Positions 28,232 to 38,257 of a DNA stretch of 64,000 nucleotides are shown here, in pieces. The translations under genes were made by a program, and so were the position numbers. The number at the start of each line of letters is the position of its first letter. The stretch's first letter is position 1. Source of the DNA: Sulfuricaulis limicola (lineage in GTDB: Bacteria; Pseudomonadota; Gammaproteobacteria; Acidiferrobacterales; Sulfurifustaceae); contig NZ_AP014879.1 in NCBI RefSeq assembly GCF_002355735.1, forward strand, positions 2,759,501 through 2,823,500. The letters are read 5' to 3'. The notes beneath the pieces are model-generated. The model was not told where the DNA came from and did not search any database. It saw nothing but the letters and a program-made list of their open reading frames with translations.

Positions 28232-28786
28232 CTAGACCGTCGCCGCTTCCACGAACGCGCGGTGGCGGCCGGTGTAGTTCGGCGTCCAGCCGGAGGTGTC
28301 GATGAAGTAGCGCACCGCCTTGCAGCGGGTGCAGCCGCGCATCTCGAACCAGTGCTCGGCGTTGGCCGGGACGTTGATATAATCGCCGCCGCTGACTTCC
28401 AGCAGGAACTGTCTGCCGTCCGGCTCGACGAAACCGAAGTAGCCGCTGCCATCGAGGATGTAGCGTACCTCGTCGTCGGCGTGGGTGTGGATCTTGTCGA
28501 ACTTGGCCAGCATGTCGGCCAGCCCCGGGATGTCCTCGTGGATCACCACCATGTCGCGCGTCCGGTAGCCCTTCTCGCGCTTCAGCTCCTCGAAGCGGTT
28601 CTGGACGAAACCCAGCAGCTCTTCCTTCTCGGTGTCGTTCAGGCTTTTTCTTTGCATCAACTCCCTGGCGCGCGCATCCGCCGGGGCAGGCCAGTTGCGC
28701 AGCGTGATGCCCAGGCGCGCCAGGCGGCTCTGCACCGCGGGCAGGTCTTTCAATTCTGTTCCATCGGGAAAAATGATCCGGGCCAT
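28232..28786 (-). CDS. mtnD: acireductone dioxygenase
   Basis: Metal-dependent cupin enzyme of methionine salvage that cleaves acireductone; Fe2+ gives the on-pathway keto acid, Ni2+ the CO-forming side reaction. The 184-residue chain has the ARD metal site in KIHTHADDEVRYILDGSGYFGF (H-x-H-x4-E) with the second His in VPANAEHWFEMRG, and RDMVVIHEDIPGL upstream. The start at 28786 has an AGGAAGAGA site just upstream. mtnB is about 17 kb away, an unusual separation because these two are often adjacent. Confidence 0.95.
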   Translation of the reverse strand: MARIIFPDGTELKDLPAVQSRLARLGITLRNWPAPADARARELMQRKSLNDTEKEELLGFVQNRFEELKREKGYRTRDMVVIHEDIPGLADMLAKFDKIHTHADDEVRYILDGSGYFGFVEPDGRQFLLEVSGGDYINVPANAEHWFEMRGCTRCKAVRYFIDTSGWTPNYTGRHRAFVEAATV

Positions 28787-28811
28787 GATCTCTTCCTCCA
28801 GTTTTTAAAAG

Positions 28812-30281
28812 TTAACCGATGACCGGTTTCTCGCCGCCGGGGCGGCGCAGTGCCGGCCGCACCAGCCGCTTCGCGCTCGGCACCGGCTTGGCCGGTGGCG
28901 CCGGTGTTTCAACGGGCTGCTCCGTACGCGGCGCGGCCTCCTGACGTCGGACCTCCGGTTCGCGCGGACGTTCACGCTCCGGCCGCCGCGCCTCGCGCTC
29001 GCGGCCACGTTCCTGGCCGCGTCCGCGCTCGGGACGGCCGCCGCGTCCGCGATCGCCCCCGGGGCGGCGATCGCCACGGTCGTGGCGCGGGGGCCGCGCC
29101 ACGCGCTCGATGGACGGCTGCATCTCCGGCAGCACCGGCGCGGTCGGGATCTTGTGGCCGATGTAGGCCTCGATCTCGGGCAGCCCGAACACAAAGCGCT
29201 CGCAGGCGAAGCTCACGGCGTCGCCGCTGGCGCCGGCGCGCGCGGTACGGCCGATGCGGTGCACGTAGTCCTCGGCGTTCTGCGGCAGGTCGTAATTGAA
29301 CACGTGCGACACGTCCGGGATGTGCAGCCCGCGCGCCGCCACGTCGGTCGCCACCAGCACCGGCAGCCGACCCTCGGTGAAATCGAGCAGGATGCGCAGG
29401 CGCAGGTTCTGCGGCACGTCGCCCGACAGCACCGCGGCGTCGAGGCCGTTGGCCTTGAGCGTAGCGGCGATGTGCTCGGCCATGTCCTTGGTGTTGGTGA
29501 ACACCAGGCTGCGGGTCGGGTCCTTTTGCCGCAGCAGGTGCACCAGCAGCGGCAGCTTCTCCTCGAGGGCGGTGTGATACAGCACCTGCGTGACCTTGTC
29601 GGCGGTGCGCTTGTCCGGCTCGATGCTCACGAACTGCGGGTTGTTCATATGCTCGTAGGCGAGTTCGGTGACGCGGTACGAGAGCGTCGCCGAGAACAGC
29701 ATGCTGAGGCGCCTGGCCGGCGGCGGCATGCGTCGCAACAGGAAGCGGATGTCCTTGATGAAGCCGAGGTCGAACATGCGGTCGGCCTCGTCCAGCACCA
29801 TGACCTGCACCGCGTTGAGATCGAACACGTGCTGCTTGAAATAATCGATGAGACGACCGGGCGTGCCGATCAGCACGTCGACTCCCTCTTCCAGCATCTT
29901 GCGCTGCGAGTCATAGCCGGTACCGCCGAACACGAGGCCGAGCCGGAAGCCGGTGTGCTTGCCCAGCACCTCGGCGTCCCGGTGAATCTGCACCGCCAGC
30001 TCGCGCGTCGGCGCCAGCATGATGGCACGCGGCTGGGTCGGGAGGCGGCCCTCGGCCGGGTGCGCCAATAAATGGTTGAACGCCGCCAGCAGAAACGCCG
30101 CGGTCTTGCCGGTGCCGGTCTGGGCCTGGCCGGCGACGTCCTGGCCGGCCAGCGCCAGCGGCAATGCCTCGGCCTGGATCGGCGTGCAATATTCGAAGCC
30201 GGCCTCGTGCACCCCGCGCAACAGGGGCTCGGGCAGGTTCAGTCCGGCGAAGGACTTGTCGCTGAGATGGTGATCACTCAT
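28812..30281 (-). CDS. rhlB: ATP-dependent RNA helicase RhlB (DEAD box)
   Basis: DEAD-box helicase of the RNA degradosome in enterics. The start [11 protein letters not shown] at 30281 aligns with E. coli RhlB MSDKHLTDTTF; a longer reading from 30335 is not favoured. Motifs in order: TPIQAEALP (Q), AQTGTGKT (I), PTRELA (Ia), TPGRL (Ib), DEAD (II), SAT (III), LVFTNTK (IV), [10 protein letters not shown] (V), [10 protein letters not shown] (VI). The last 80 residues are a disordered Arg/Glu/Pro-rich tail much longer than in E. coli, a probable RNA or partner-binding region. Divergent from trxA-rho, the enteric order. Confidence 0.96.
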   Translation of the reverse strand: MSDHHLSDKSFAGLNLPEPLLRGVHEAGFEYCTPIQAEALPLALAGQDVAGQAQTGTGKTAAFLLAAFNHLLAHPAEGRLPTQPRAIMLAPTRELAVQIHRDAEVLGKHTGFRLGLVFGGTGYDSQRKMLEEGVDVLIGTPGRLIDYFKQHVFDLNAVQVMVLDEADRMFDLGFIKDIRFLLRRMPPPARRLSMLFSATLSYRVTELAYEHMNNPQFVSIEPDKRTADKVTQVLYHTALEEKLPLLVHLLRQKDPTRSLVFTNTKDMAEHIAATLKANGLDAAVLSGDVPQNLRLRILLDFTEGRLPVLVATDVAARGLHIPDVSHVFNYDLPQNAEDYVHRIGRTARAGASGDAVSFACERFVFGLPEIEAYIGHKIPTAPVLPEMQPSIERVARPPRHDRGDRRPGGDRGRGGRPERGRGQERGREREARRPERERPREPEVRRQEAAPRTEQPVETPAPPAKPVPSAKRLVRPALRRPGGEKPVIG

Positions 30282-30494
30282 AAAACGGGACCGCAAGCAT
30301 ATACGAATGGCAAGACGAGCGCAGCAGGGCTGCATTATCTTGGTTGCCCGACAGCACTTTTAAGGGCCGGCGCGGCGTGGCTTGCATTTCAGGCCTTTTT
30401 CACCGCAAACTATGGGCCTTCTAGCTCGTTCATTCAGCCCGCGGCCAGCCGGTCCGGCCGAATCCCATTGAACCCAGACGGAGGCGTGCGACAC

Positions 30495-30821
30495 ATGAGT
30501 CAAGGCATTGTAAACATCAGCGATGACAGCTTCGAGGCGGAAGTGCTCAAGGCCGAGGGGCCGGTGCTGGTGGATTACTGGGCGGAATGGTGCGGACCGT
30601 GCAAGATCATCGCTCCGGTGCTTCAGGAAATCGCCGAGGAATACAAGGGCAAACTCAAGGTCGCGAAACTGAACATCGACGAGAACCCGCAGACGCCGCC
30701 CAAGTACGGCATTCGCGGCATCCCGACCCTGATGCTGTTCAAGAACGGCAACGTCGAGGCCACCAAGGTGGGCGCAGTGTCCAAATCGCAACTGGCGGCC
30801 TTCATCGACGGCAACCTGTAA
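30495..30821 (+). CDS. trxA: thioredoxin TrxA
   Basis: Small cytosolic dithiol oxidoreductase that keeps reductases and many proteins reduced. The 108 residues match E. coli Trx1 in length and contain the redox-active [10 protein letters not shown], the cis-Pro in [14 protein letters not shown], and the buried Asp in VLVDYWAEW. The ATG at 30495 starts [19 protein letters not shown]. It lies divergent from rhlB and directly upstream of rho, the conserved gammaproteobacterial block, which further supports the assignment. Confidence 0.97.
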   Translation: MSQGIVNISDDSFEAEVLKAEGPVLVDYWAEWCGPCKIIAPVLQEIAEEYKGKLKVAKLNIDENPQTPPKYGIRGIPTLMLFKNGNVEATKVGAVSKSQLAAFIDGNL

Positions 30822-30991
30822 AAGGCGGCGCCGGTTTGCAACACTGGACGAGGATGGCAACTGGTGCTATCGTTTATTTGAAGTACAAAAATTCCAAGAC
30901 GTTCCTGCTTCCAACCAACTCCTGATTATCCATTCCCCGGGCTTCACAGCGGGTCGGTAGCGCCCCTGGTACGTCCGGAAGCGGTGACCAC

Positions 30992-32263
30992 ATGAATGCA
31001 AACTTAATGAATCTCTCCGAGCTCAAGCGCAAGCCCGCGACCGAGCTCGCCGAAATGGCCGCGGCTCTCGACGTCGAAGGCGGCGGGCGGCTGCGCAAAC
31101 AGGACCTGATCTTCGCGATCCTCAAGGCCCAGGCCAAGAAGGGCGAGGACATCATCGGCGAAGGCGTGGTCGAAATCCTGCAGGACGGCTTCGGCTTCCT
31201 GCGCTCGGCGGACGCCTCCTACCTCGCCGGGCCGGATGACATCTACGTCTCGCCCTCGCAGATACGCCGCTTCAACCTGCGCACCGGCGACACCGTCAAG
31301 GGCAATATCCGCCCGCCGAAGGAATCCGAACGCTACTTCGCCCTGCTCAAGGTCGACGAGATCAATTTCCAGAACCCGGACGAGGCCAAGAACAAGGTCC
31401 TGTTCGAGAACCTGACGCCGCTGCACCCGACCGACCGCTTCCGCCTCGAGCGCGACAACTCCTCGACCGAAAACCTGACAGCGCGCGTGATCGACCTGAT
31501 CGCGCCCATCGGCAAGGGCCAGCGCGGACTGCTGGTGTCGCCGCCCAAGGCCGGCAAGACCGTGATGCTGCAGAACATCGCCCACGCCATTACCGCCAAC
31601 CATCCCGACGTGTTCCTGATCGTGCTGCTCATCGACGAGCGCCCGGAAGAAGTCACCGAAATGCAGCGCTCGGTGCGCGGCGAGGTGATCTCGTCCACCT
31701 TCGACGAGCCGGCCAGCCGCCACGTGCAGGTCGCCGAAATGGTGATCGAGAAGGCCAAGCGCCTGGTGGAGCACAAAAAAGACGTCGTGATCCTGCTCGA
31801 CTCGATCACGCGTCTGGCCCGCGCCTATAACACCGTGGTTCCTGCTTCCGGCAAGGTGCTCACCGGCGGTGTTGACGCCAATGCCCTGCAGCGCCCGAAG
31901 CGCTTCTTCGGCGCGGCGCGCAACATCGAGGAAGGCGGCAGTCTCACGATTATCGCCACCGCCCTGATCGACACTGGCTCCAAGATGGACGACGTGATCT
32001 ACGAAGAGTTCAAGGGTACCGGCAACATGGAAATCCATCTTGACCGGCGCCTGGCGGAGAAACGCTCCTATCCCTCGATCAACATCAACCGCTCCGGCAC
32101 CCGCCGCGAAGAGCTGCTGCTGATCCCGGAAGAGCTGCAGAAGATCTGGATCCTGCGCAAACTCCTGCATCAGATGGACGAACTCGAAGCCTCGGAATTC
32201 CTGCTGGAGAAGCTGCGGGCTACCAAAAATAACGGCGAATTCTTTGATTCCATGAAGCGCTAA
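30992..32263 (+). CDS. rho: transcription termination factor Rho
   Basis: Hexameric RNA-dependent ATPase that ends transcription. The 423-residue chain extends E. coli Rho by five N-terminal residues (MNANL before MNLSELK). RNA-binding OSF domain: [35 protein letters not shown]. ATPase motifs: PPKAGKT (Walker A, P loop), [24 protein letters not shown] (Walker B region), the Q and R loops in [19 protein letters not shown], and [11 protein letters not shown] with the Arg finger. A 170-base leader after trxA, without a gene, is consistent with the autoregulated rho leader seen in enterics. Confidence 0.98.
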   Translation: MNANLMNLSELKRKPATELAEMAAALDVEGGGRLRKQDLIFAILKAQAKKGEDIIGEGVVEILQDGFGFLRSADASYLAGPDDIYVSPSQIRRFNLRTGDTVKGNIRPPKESERYFALLKVDEINFQNPDEAKNKVLFENLTPLHPTDRFRLERDNSSTENLTARVIDLIAPIGKGQRGLLVSPPKAGKTVMLQNIAHAITANHPDVFLIVLLIDERPEEVTEMQRSVRGEVISSTFDEPASRHVQVAEMVIEKAKRLVEHKKDVVILLDSITRLARAYNTVVPASGKVLTGGVDANALQRPKRFFGAARNIEEGGSLTIIATALIDTGSKMDDVIYEEFKGTGNMEIHLDRRLAEKRSYPSININRSGTRREELLLIPEELQKIWILRKLLHQMDELEASEFLLEKLRATKNNGEFFDSMKR

Positions 32264-32412
32264 GCAAGGCGTCCCTGTCTTAGCGCCCTCGATTTCGTCC
32301 GGAAATCGAAGCGCTAACGCGCGGCTTGCCCAAGCCCTTGATTGCGCTTAGAATGCCCGCCCTTTCACGCCCCGGTCGGAAATCGGCGGCAAAACCCTTA
32401 GAGATCAGTGAT

Positions 32413-32616
32413 ATGAAAGAAGGCATCCATCCGGCTTACCAGGAAATCACGGTCAATTGCAGCTGTGGCAACAGCTTCACGACCCGTTCCACCCTCGGCC
32501 ATGAGCTGCACGTGGAAGTGTGCTCCGTGTGCCATCCGTTCTACACCGGCAAGCAGAAGCTGGTGGACACCGGTGGGCGCGTCGAGAAATTCCGCCAGAA
32601 GTACGCGCGCAAGTAA
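32413..32616 (+). CDS. rpmE: 50S ribosomal protein bL31 (zinc-binding form)
   Basis: Ribosomal protein that bridges the subunits. The 67-residue product starts at the ATG at 32413 ([12 protein letters not shown], matching E. coli MKKDIHPKYEEI). Cys16, Cys18, Cys37 and Cys40 in NCSCGNSF and VCSVCHPF form the zinc ribbon of the C+ type, so the gene would be the Zn-replete paralogue; no YkgM-type C- copy is in the window. [24 protein letters not shown] completes the family signature. It follows rho as in several gammaproteobacteria. Confidence 0.96.
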   Translation: MKEGIHPAYQEITVNCSCGNSFTTRSTLGHELHVEVCSVCHPFYTGKQKLVDTGGRVEKFRQKYARK

Positions 32617-32735
32617 AAAGCTTAAGCCAGCACCTGACCACCACCCTCCGGATACCCTCCTCCTCACCTTCTTTCCCGCGGGAGAGAGGGTCGAACCGGG
32701 CGCGCGGCGCCCGACTTTGTGCACTCGGGGCGCTC

Positions 32736-33515
32736 GTGCTGAGCGCCTTTTTATTTTTCATCACCCTCCCGGCGGTCGCTTCCGCGCAGGCAGAAACGGC
32801 CCGGGTCCGGCATGTACTCGACGGCGACAGCTTCCTCCTCGCCGATGGCCGCCAGGTGCGCCTGATCGGCATCAACGCCCCGGAACTGGGCAAGGATGGC
32901 GCGCCCAGCCAGCCGTTGGCGCAACAGGCGCGCAACCGGCTTTCCCGGCTGATAAAGGGCCAGACGCTGACGCTTTCCCACGGGCGTGAGCGCCAGGATC
33001 ATTACGGCCGCTGGCTGGTGCATGCGCGCCTTGCGGATGGTGCCAGCATCGAGGAAATCCTGCTGCGGGAAGGGCTCGCCTGGGCCATCGCCATTCCGCC
33101 CAACGTGGACCAGCTGGACAGCCTGCTGAGGGCGGAAACCGAGGCACGCGCGGCCGGCCGCGGCGTCTGGGGCGAAGCGGCTTACACCCCCAAACCGGCC
33201 AGCGACCTCACGGAAAAGGACACCGGGTTTCGGTTCATCCAAGGGACCATCCAGCGACGCGCCAAGGGGCGCAAGGTGATTTATTTCGACCTGGCCCCGC
33301 ACGTGGCCCTGGTCGTACCGCACGCGGAGTGGAAAAAATACTTTGACGTGCAGGGAGGCACTAATGTCGCGGGAGACAGGATGTCGGGAGCGAACGAGGG
33401 AAAGTCAGCCGATCTGGTCGGCCGGAGCGTGGTCGCACGCGGCTGGCTCACGCAATCCAAAGGCCGGCTGCACCTGCGTGTGCCACACCCGGCCATGCTA
33501 ACATGGCGCGATTAA
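32736..33515 (+). CDS. secreted thermonuclease-like (SNase) protein, start uncertain
   Basis: Staphylococcal-nuclease-fold hydrolase predicted to cut nucleic acids outside the cytosol. The OB-fold begins ARVRHVLDGDSFLLADGRQVRLIGINAPELG, with the Ca-binding Asp residues and active-site Arg of SNase, followed by HYGRWLVHARLADGASIEEILLREGLAWA and EARAAGRGVW. The C-terminal part (from about residue 165) is a second small beta-rich region. A hydrophobic signal SAFLFFITLPAVASA precedes it. The GTG at 32736 is the first reasonable start; the ORF is open to 32520, but that part overlaps rpmE. The N-terminus is therefore tentative. Confidence 0.8.
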   Translation: MLSAFLFFITLPAVASAQAETARVRHVLDGDSFLLADGRQVRLIGINAPELGKDGAPSQPLAQQARNRLSRLIKGQTLTLSHGRERQDHYGRWLVHARLADGASIEEILLREGLAWAIAIPPNVDQLDSLLRAETEARAAGRGVWGEAAYTPKPASDLTEKDTGFRFIQGTIQRRAKGRKVIYFDLAPHVALVVPHAEWKKYFDVQGGTNVAGDRMSGANEGKSADLVGRSVVARGWLTQSKGRLHLRVPHPAMLTWRD

Positions 33516-33519
33516 TCCC

Positions 33520-35010
33520 ATGCGTAATCCTGCCTTCCGGTTGATTCATTTGCTGCTGACCGCGGTAATGGCTGGCGCCAGCGCCGGTTGCGCCATGAAC
33601 CCGGTCAGCGGCACGCCGGACCTCGTGTTCATGAGCGAGTCCTCGGAAGTCAACATCGGCAGCACCAACGATGCCAAAATCCGTGAGAAGTATGGGGTTT
33701 ATGACAACCCCGAACTGCAGGCCTATGTGCAACAGATCGGCCAGAAGCTGGCGGAACAAAGCCATCGCAAGAATCTCGGTTATCACTTCACCGTGCTCGA
33801 CAGCCCGGAGGTCAATGCCTTCGCGCTCCCGGGCGGTTACATCTACATCACCCGCGGCATCATGGCCTACATCAATTCCGAGGCCGAACTCGCCGCCGTG
33901 CTGGGTCACGAGATCGGCCACGTCACGGCGCGTCACGGCGTGCGCCAGCACAGCGCCGCCACCGCCACCGGGATGGTCGGCGCGATCATCGGGGTCGCCA
34001 CGGGGGTGCGTGTCAGCCAGGATTTGTTCAACGTGCTGGGCAACGCCATGCTTTCCGGATACGGGCGTGAACACGAACTCGAATCCGACCGGCTCGGCGC
34101 TGAATACATGGCTCGCGCGGGATACGATCCGCAGGCCGTGATCAAGGTCATCGGTATCCTGAAAAATCAGGAGGAATACGAGAAAAAAACCGCCGCCGCC
34201 GAGAACCGCGAGGCGCGCATCTATCACGGGGTGTTTGCCAGCCATCCCAGCGCCGACAAGCGCCTGCAGGAGGTTGTGGGGGAAGCCGACCGGTACAAAA
34301 CCCTTTCAGCCCCCTATGTCGGGCGCGAGAATTATCTTAAACAGATCGAGAACCTGTCGTTCGGTACCGTCAAAAAGGCCGGCGTTCTTGTCGGCAACCG
34401 TTACTATTTGCCGGAATCGGACTTGAGTTTTGATTTTCCAAAGGGATGGTCTGTGCAACCGGCGCTCACGTCCCTGACGACCGTTTCGATGGCAAGCAAC
34501 GATCAGCAGGCGCGGCTGCAGCTGGACATACATGATCTCGACAAGGACGTTACGCCTGATGAATTTCTGAAACGTCACATGCAATTGAACGACCTCCCCA
34601 AAGGAGAGTCCGTGAAAGGCTTGTCACAACCTTCGTTTACGACAATTTTGCCCATGGCCTCCGGTTTCAGCGCAAATGAAACCCGGGTTACCGTCATGCA
34701 CTACAACAACAAGCGACTGCTGCTTCAGGGCACGGCAAAAACGCCCGGGGCTTTTGCCACGGCGGACCGTGTATTTCTGGCCCTGGCAGGCAAGCTGCGT
34801 CCCTTGAAGGCGGAGGAAAAAACGGCCGTGGAACGGCGTGGCCAGGGACAACGTTTGCGCGTCATCCGCGCCGTTTCCGGCGATAGCTTCGCGACACTCG
34901 CCAAAAAATCCACGCTGGAAAAATACAGCGAAGAGACCCTGCGTCTGATCAACGACAAGTTCCCGGACGGAGAACCGCAGGCGGGCGAATCCATCAAGAT
35001 CATCGAATAG
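33520..35010 (+). CDS. periplasmic M48-family metalloprotease, lipoprotein
   Basis: BepA/LoiP-like peptidase, likely in outer-membrane quality control. The 496-residue chain has a lipoprotein signal ending ASAGC (Cys24), then the conserved GGYIYITRGIMAYINSEAELAAVLGHEIGHVTARHG containing the HEXXH zinc site (His130, Glu131, His134) and the third ligand in the DRLGAEYMARAGYDP segment. The middle is a large domain with KGWSVQPALTSL; the C-terminal part resembles a LysM-like fold (AVSGDSFATLAKKS). The substrate is unknown. It begins four bases after the nuclease gene and may be cotranscribed. Confidence 0.92.
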   Translation: MRNPAFRLIHLLLTAVMAGASAGCAMNPVSGTPDLVFMSESSEVNIGSTNDAKIREKYGVYDNPELQAYVQQIGQKLAEQSHRKNLGYHFTVLDSPEVNAFALPGGYIYITRGIMAYINSEAELAAVLGHEIGHVTARHGVRQHSAATATGMVGAIIGVATGVRVSQDLFNVLGNAMLSGYGREHELESDRLGAEYMARAGYDPQAVIKVIGILKNQEEYEKKTAAAENREARIYHGVFASHPSADKRLQEVVGEADRYKTLSAPYVGRENYLKQIENLSFGTVKKAGVLVGNRYYLPESDLSFDFPKGWSVQPALTSLTTVSMASNDQQARLQLDIHDLDKDVTPDEFLKRHMQLNDLPKGESVKGLSQPSFTTILPMASGFSANETRVTVMHYNNKRLLLQGTAKTPGAFATADRVFLALAGKLRPLKAEEKTAVERRGQGQRLRVIRAVSGDSFATLAKKSTLEKYSEETLRLINDKFPDGEPQAGESIKIIE

Positions 35011-35019
35011 GCAACACCC

Positions 35020-36267
<1,248 letters not shown>

Positions 36268-36308
36268 GGCGCCAGACCGGCGTGGAGTGCTTGGCTATAC
36301 TTCTTTCA

Positions 36309-36376
36309 GTTTCAGGTTTCTAGTTCATGGAAGGGCTTTCACTGGCTTGAGAGTTGAAACCTGAGACTTGAAACCA
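36309..36376. repeat. imperfect TTTCAGGTTT inverted repeat
   Basis: TTTCAGGTTTCTAGTTC at about 36310 and GTTGAAACCTGAGACTTGAAACC at about 36353 are partly complementary. The gap lies between the malic enzyme and mdh. This sequence style is a frequent intergenic repeat, but the match here is only approximate. Confidence 0.4.
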
Positions 36377-36407
36377 GCAACCGTCTTTCCCAACCAAAGG
36401 ACCGGTC

Positions 36408-37334
36408 ATGAAAAAAATCACCATCGTCGGCGCCGGGCGCGTGGGCGAATCCACCGCGCACAATCTCGCCAAGCACGAAACCTGCCGCGAGGTCATGCTG
36501 ATCGACATCAAGGAAGGCGTGCCACAGGGCACGGCGCTCGACATCCAGGAATCGGCGCCGATCTACGACTTCGATACCCGGCTCGCCGGCTCCAACGACC
36601 TCAAGGATATGGCCGGCTCGAACATGGTGGTCATCACTGCCGGCGTGCCGCGCAAGCCGGGGATGTCGCGCTCGGACGTGCTCGATACCAACCTCGCCGT
36701 GCTCTACGGCATCGTCGACGAGGTAAAAAAACACGCGCCCCAGGCCATGCTGCTGATCGTCTCCAACCCCGTGGACGTGCTGACCTACGCCGCCTGGAAG
36801 CGCTCGGGCTTCGAACGCCGCCACGTCTTTGGCATGGCCGGCGTGCTCGATTCCGCACGCATGGCCAGCTTCGTGGCCCTGGAAACCGGCTTCTCGGTCA
36901 AGGACGTCAGCGCCATGGTACTCGGCGGCCACGGCGACACCATGGTGCCGATGACGCGTTTCGCCACCATCAACGGCATTCCCATCGACCATTTCCTGTC
37001 GAAGGAACAAATCGAAAAGATCGTCAAACGCACGCGCGAGGGCGGCGCCGAGATCCTGAGCCTGCGCAAGACCGCCAGCGCCTACGACGCCCCGGCCGCG
37101 GCCATCGCCTCCATGATCGACGCCATCAGCCGCAACCGCCGGCACATCCTGCCCGCGGTGGCGGTGCTCGAGGGCGAATACGGGCTCACCGACATCTGCA
37201 TGGGCGTGCCCTGCGTTTTCGGCGAACACGGGATTGAAAAGGTCATCGAGCTGCCGTTGAGCGCGCAGGAGGCGGCCGAGTTCAGGAAATCGGCCGAAAC
37301 CGTGCGCGCCGATCTGGCCAAGCTGAAAAAGTAG
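36408..37334 (+). CDS. mdh: malate dehydrogenase, LDH-like type
   Basis: NAD-dependent oxidation of malate to oxaloacetate. The 308-residue chain is of the lactate-dehydrogenase-like class rather than the enteric dimeric MDH. It has GAGRVGESTAHNLAKHE, VVITAGVPRKPGMSRSDVL containing the substrate Arg pair, LLIVSNPVDVLTY, AGVLDSARMASFVA with catalytic Arg, LGGHGDTMVPM with the catalytic His, and YGLTDICMGVPC near the end. It is adjacent to a malic enzyme, so the two could interconvert malate, oxaloacetate and pyruvate. Its stop overlaps the GTG start of prmB. Confidence 0.95.
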   Translation: MKKITIVGAGRVGESTAHNLAKHETCREVMLIDIKEGVPQGTALDIQESAPIYDFDTRLAGSNDLKDMAGSNMVVITAGVPRKPGMSRSDVLDTNLAVLYGIVDEVKKHAPQAMLLIVSNPVDVLTYAAWKRSGFERRHVFGMAGVLDSARMASFVALETGFSVKDVSAMVLGGHGDTMVPMTRFATINGIPIDHFLSKEQIEKIVKRTREGGAEILSLRKTASAYDAPAAAIASMIDAISRNRRHILPAVAVLEGEYGLTDICMGVPCVFGEHGIEKVIELPLSAQEAAEFRKSAETVRADLAKLKK

Positions 37335-38257
37335 TGCCCCGCCGATCTTGCCGCCGCACCCTTGGCACCGTCGCGGAAACCATTCGCGCGGTCGCGCGCC
37401 GCTTCCGGCGCGCGAAACTTTATTTCGGTCACGGCACCGAAACGGCGCAGGACGAGGCCGCCTGGCTGGTAGGCCATGCACTGAAACTCGCGCCGGACAA
37501 GCTCGCCGGCCGGCTGAACCAACCGGTCACGCCGGCCACGCTGAAAAAAATCGACGCCCTCGCAACGGTGCGCATCCAGACCCGTCGGCCGCTGGCGTAT
37601 CTGCTCAAGGAGGCGTGGTTTGCGGGGCGCAAATTTTATGTGGACGAGCGCGTGATCGTGCCGCGCTCGCTCACCGGCGAATTCATTACCGAGCAATTCC
37701 AGCCGTGGATCGACGCCAAACGCGTGCAGCGCATTCTGGACCTGTGCACCGGCAGCGGCTGCATGGCCATCGCCTGCGCCCAAGCCTTCCCCCGTGCGCG
37801 CGTGGACGCGGCCGACATCTCCGCGGAGGCGCTGGCCGTGGCGCGCCTCAACGTCAAGCGCCACCGCCTCGGGCGGCGCGTGCAGCTGGTGCGCTCCGAT
37901 CTTTTCCGGGCGCTGAAAGGCCGGAACTATGACGTCATCGTCACCAACCCGCCGTACGTAGCGCACACCGAAATGAAAACCCTGCCGCGCGAATACCTGC
38001 ACGAGCCGGAACTGGCGCTGGTCTCCGGCCGGCAGGGACTGGACGCCATCGTGCGCATCCTTGCGGACGCCCCGCGGCATCTCAACCCCGGCGGGATACT
38101 GGTGGGCGAGGTGGGCAACAGCGCGGAGACGCTCCAAAGGAAATTCCCGTCGGTGCCGTTCGTGTGGCTGACGACATCAACCGGGGACGAAAGCGTGTTT
38201 CTGCTGACGGCGGAGGAGCTGATCCGGCAGCGCCGGGCATTCAGGACAGCGGGCTAG
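37334..38257 (+). CDS. prmB: ribosomal protein uL3 N5-glutamine methyltransferase PrmB
   Basis: SAM-dependent methyltransferase that modifies a Gln of ribosomal protein uL3. The 307-residue chain is the HemK/PrmB class: N-terminal helical domain, then RPLAYLLKEAWFAGRKFYVDERVIVPRSLTGEFI, the SAM loop LDLCTGSGCMAIACA, VDAADIS, and the NPPY motif in IVTNPPYV that grips the Gln side chain. RSLTGEFI is the PrmB variant of the PRPET segment of PrmC. The GTG start overlaps the mdh stop. Its stop overlaps the convergent acyl-CoA synthetase stop in a CTAG palindrome. Confidence 0.93.
   Translation: MPRRSCRRTLGTVAETIRAVARRFRRAKLYFGHGTETAQDEAAWLVGHALKLAPDKLAGRLNQPVTPATLKKIDALATVRIQTRRPLAYLLKEAWFAGRKFYVDERVIVPRSLTGEFITEQFQPWIDAKRVQRILDLCTGSGCMAIACAQAFPRARVDAADISAEALAVARLNVKRHRLGRRVQLVRSDLFRALKGRNYDVIVTNPPYVAHTEMKTLPREYLHEPELALVSGRQGLDAIVRILADAPRHLNPGGILVGEVGNSAETLQRKFPSVPFVWLTTSTGDESVFLLTAEELIRQRRAFRTAG

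Noticed and set aside
30822-30991. Small ORF or regulatory RNA in the trxA-rho gap
   Set aside because: No frame with a start, ribosome site and credible product was found. It is best treated as the rho leader.
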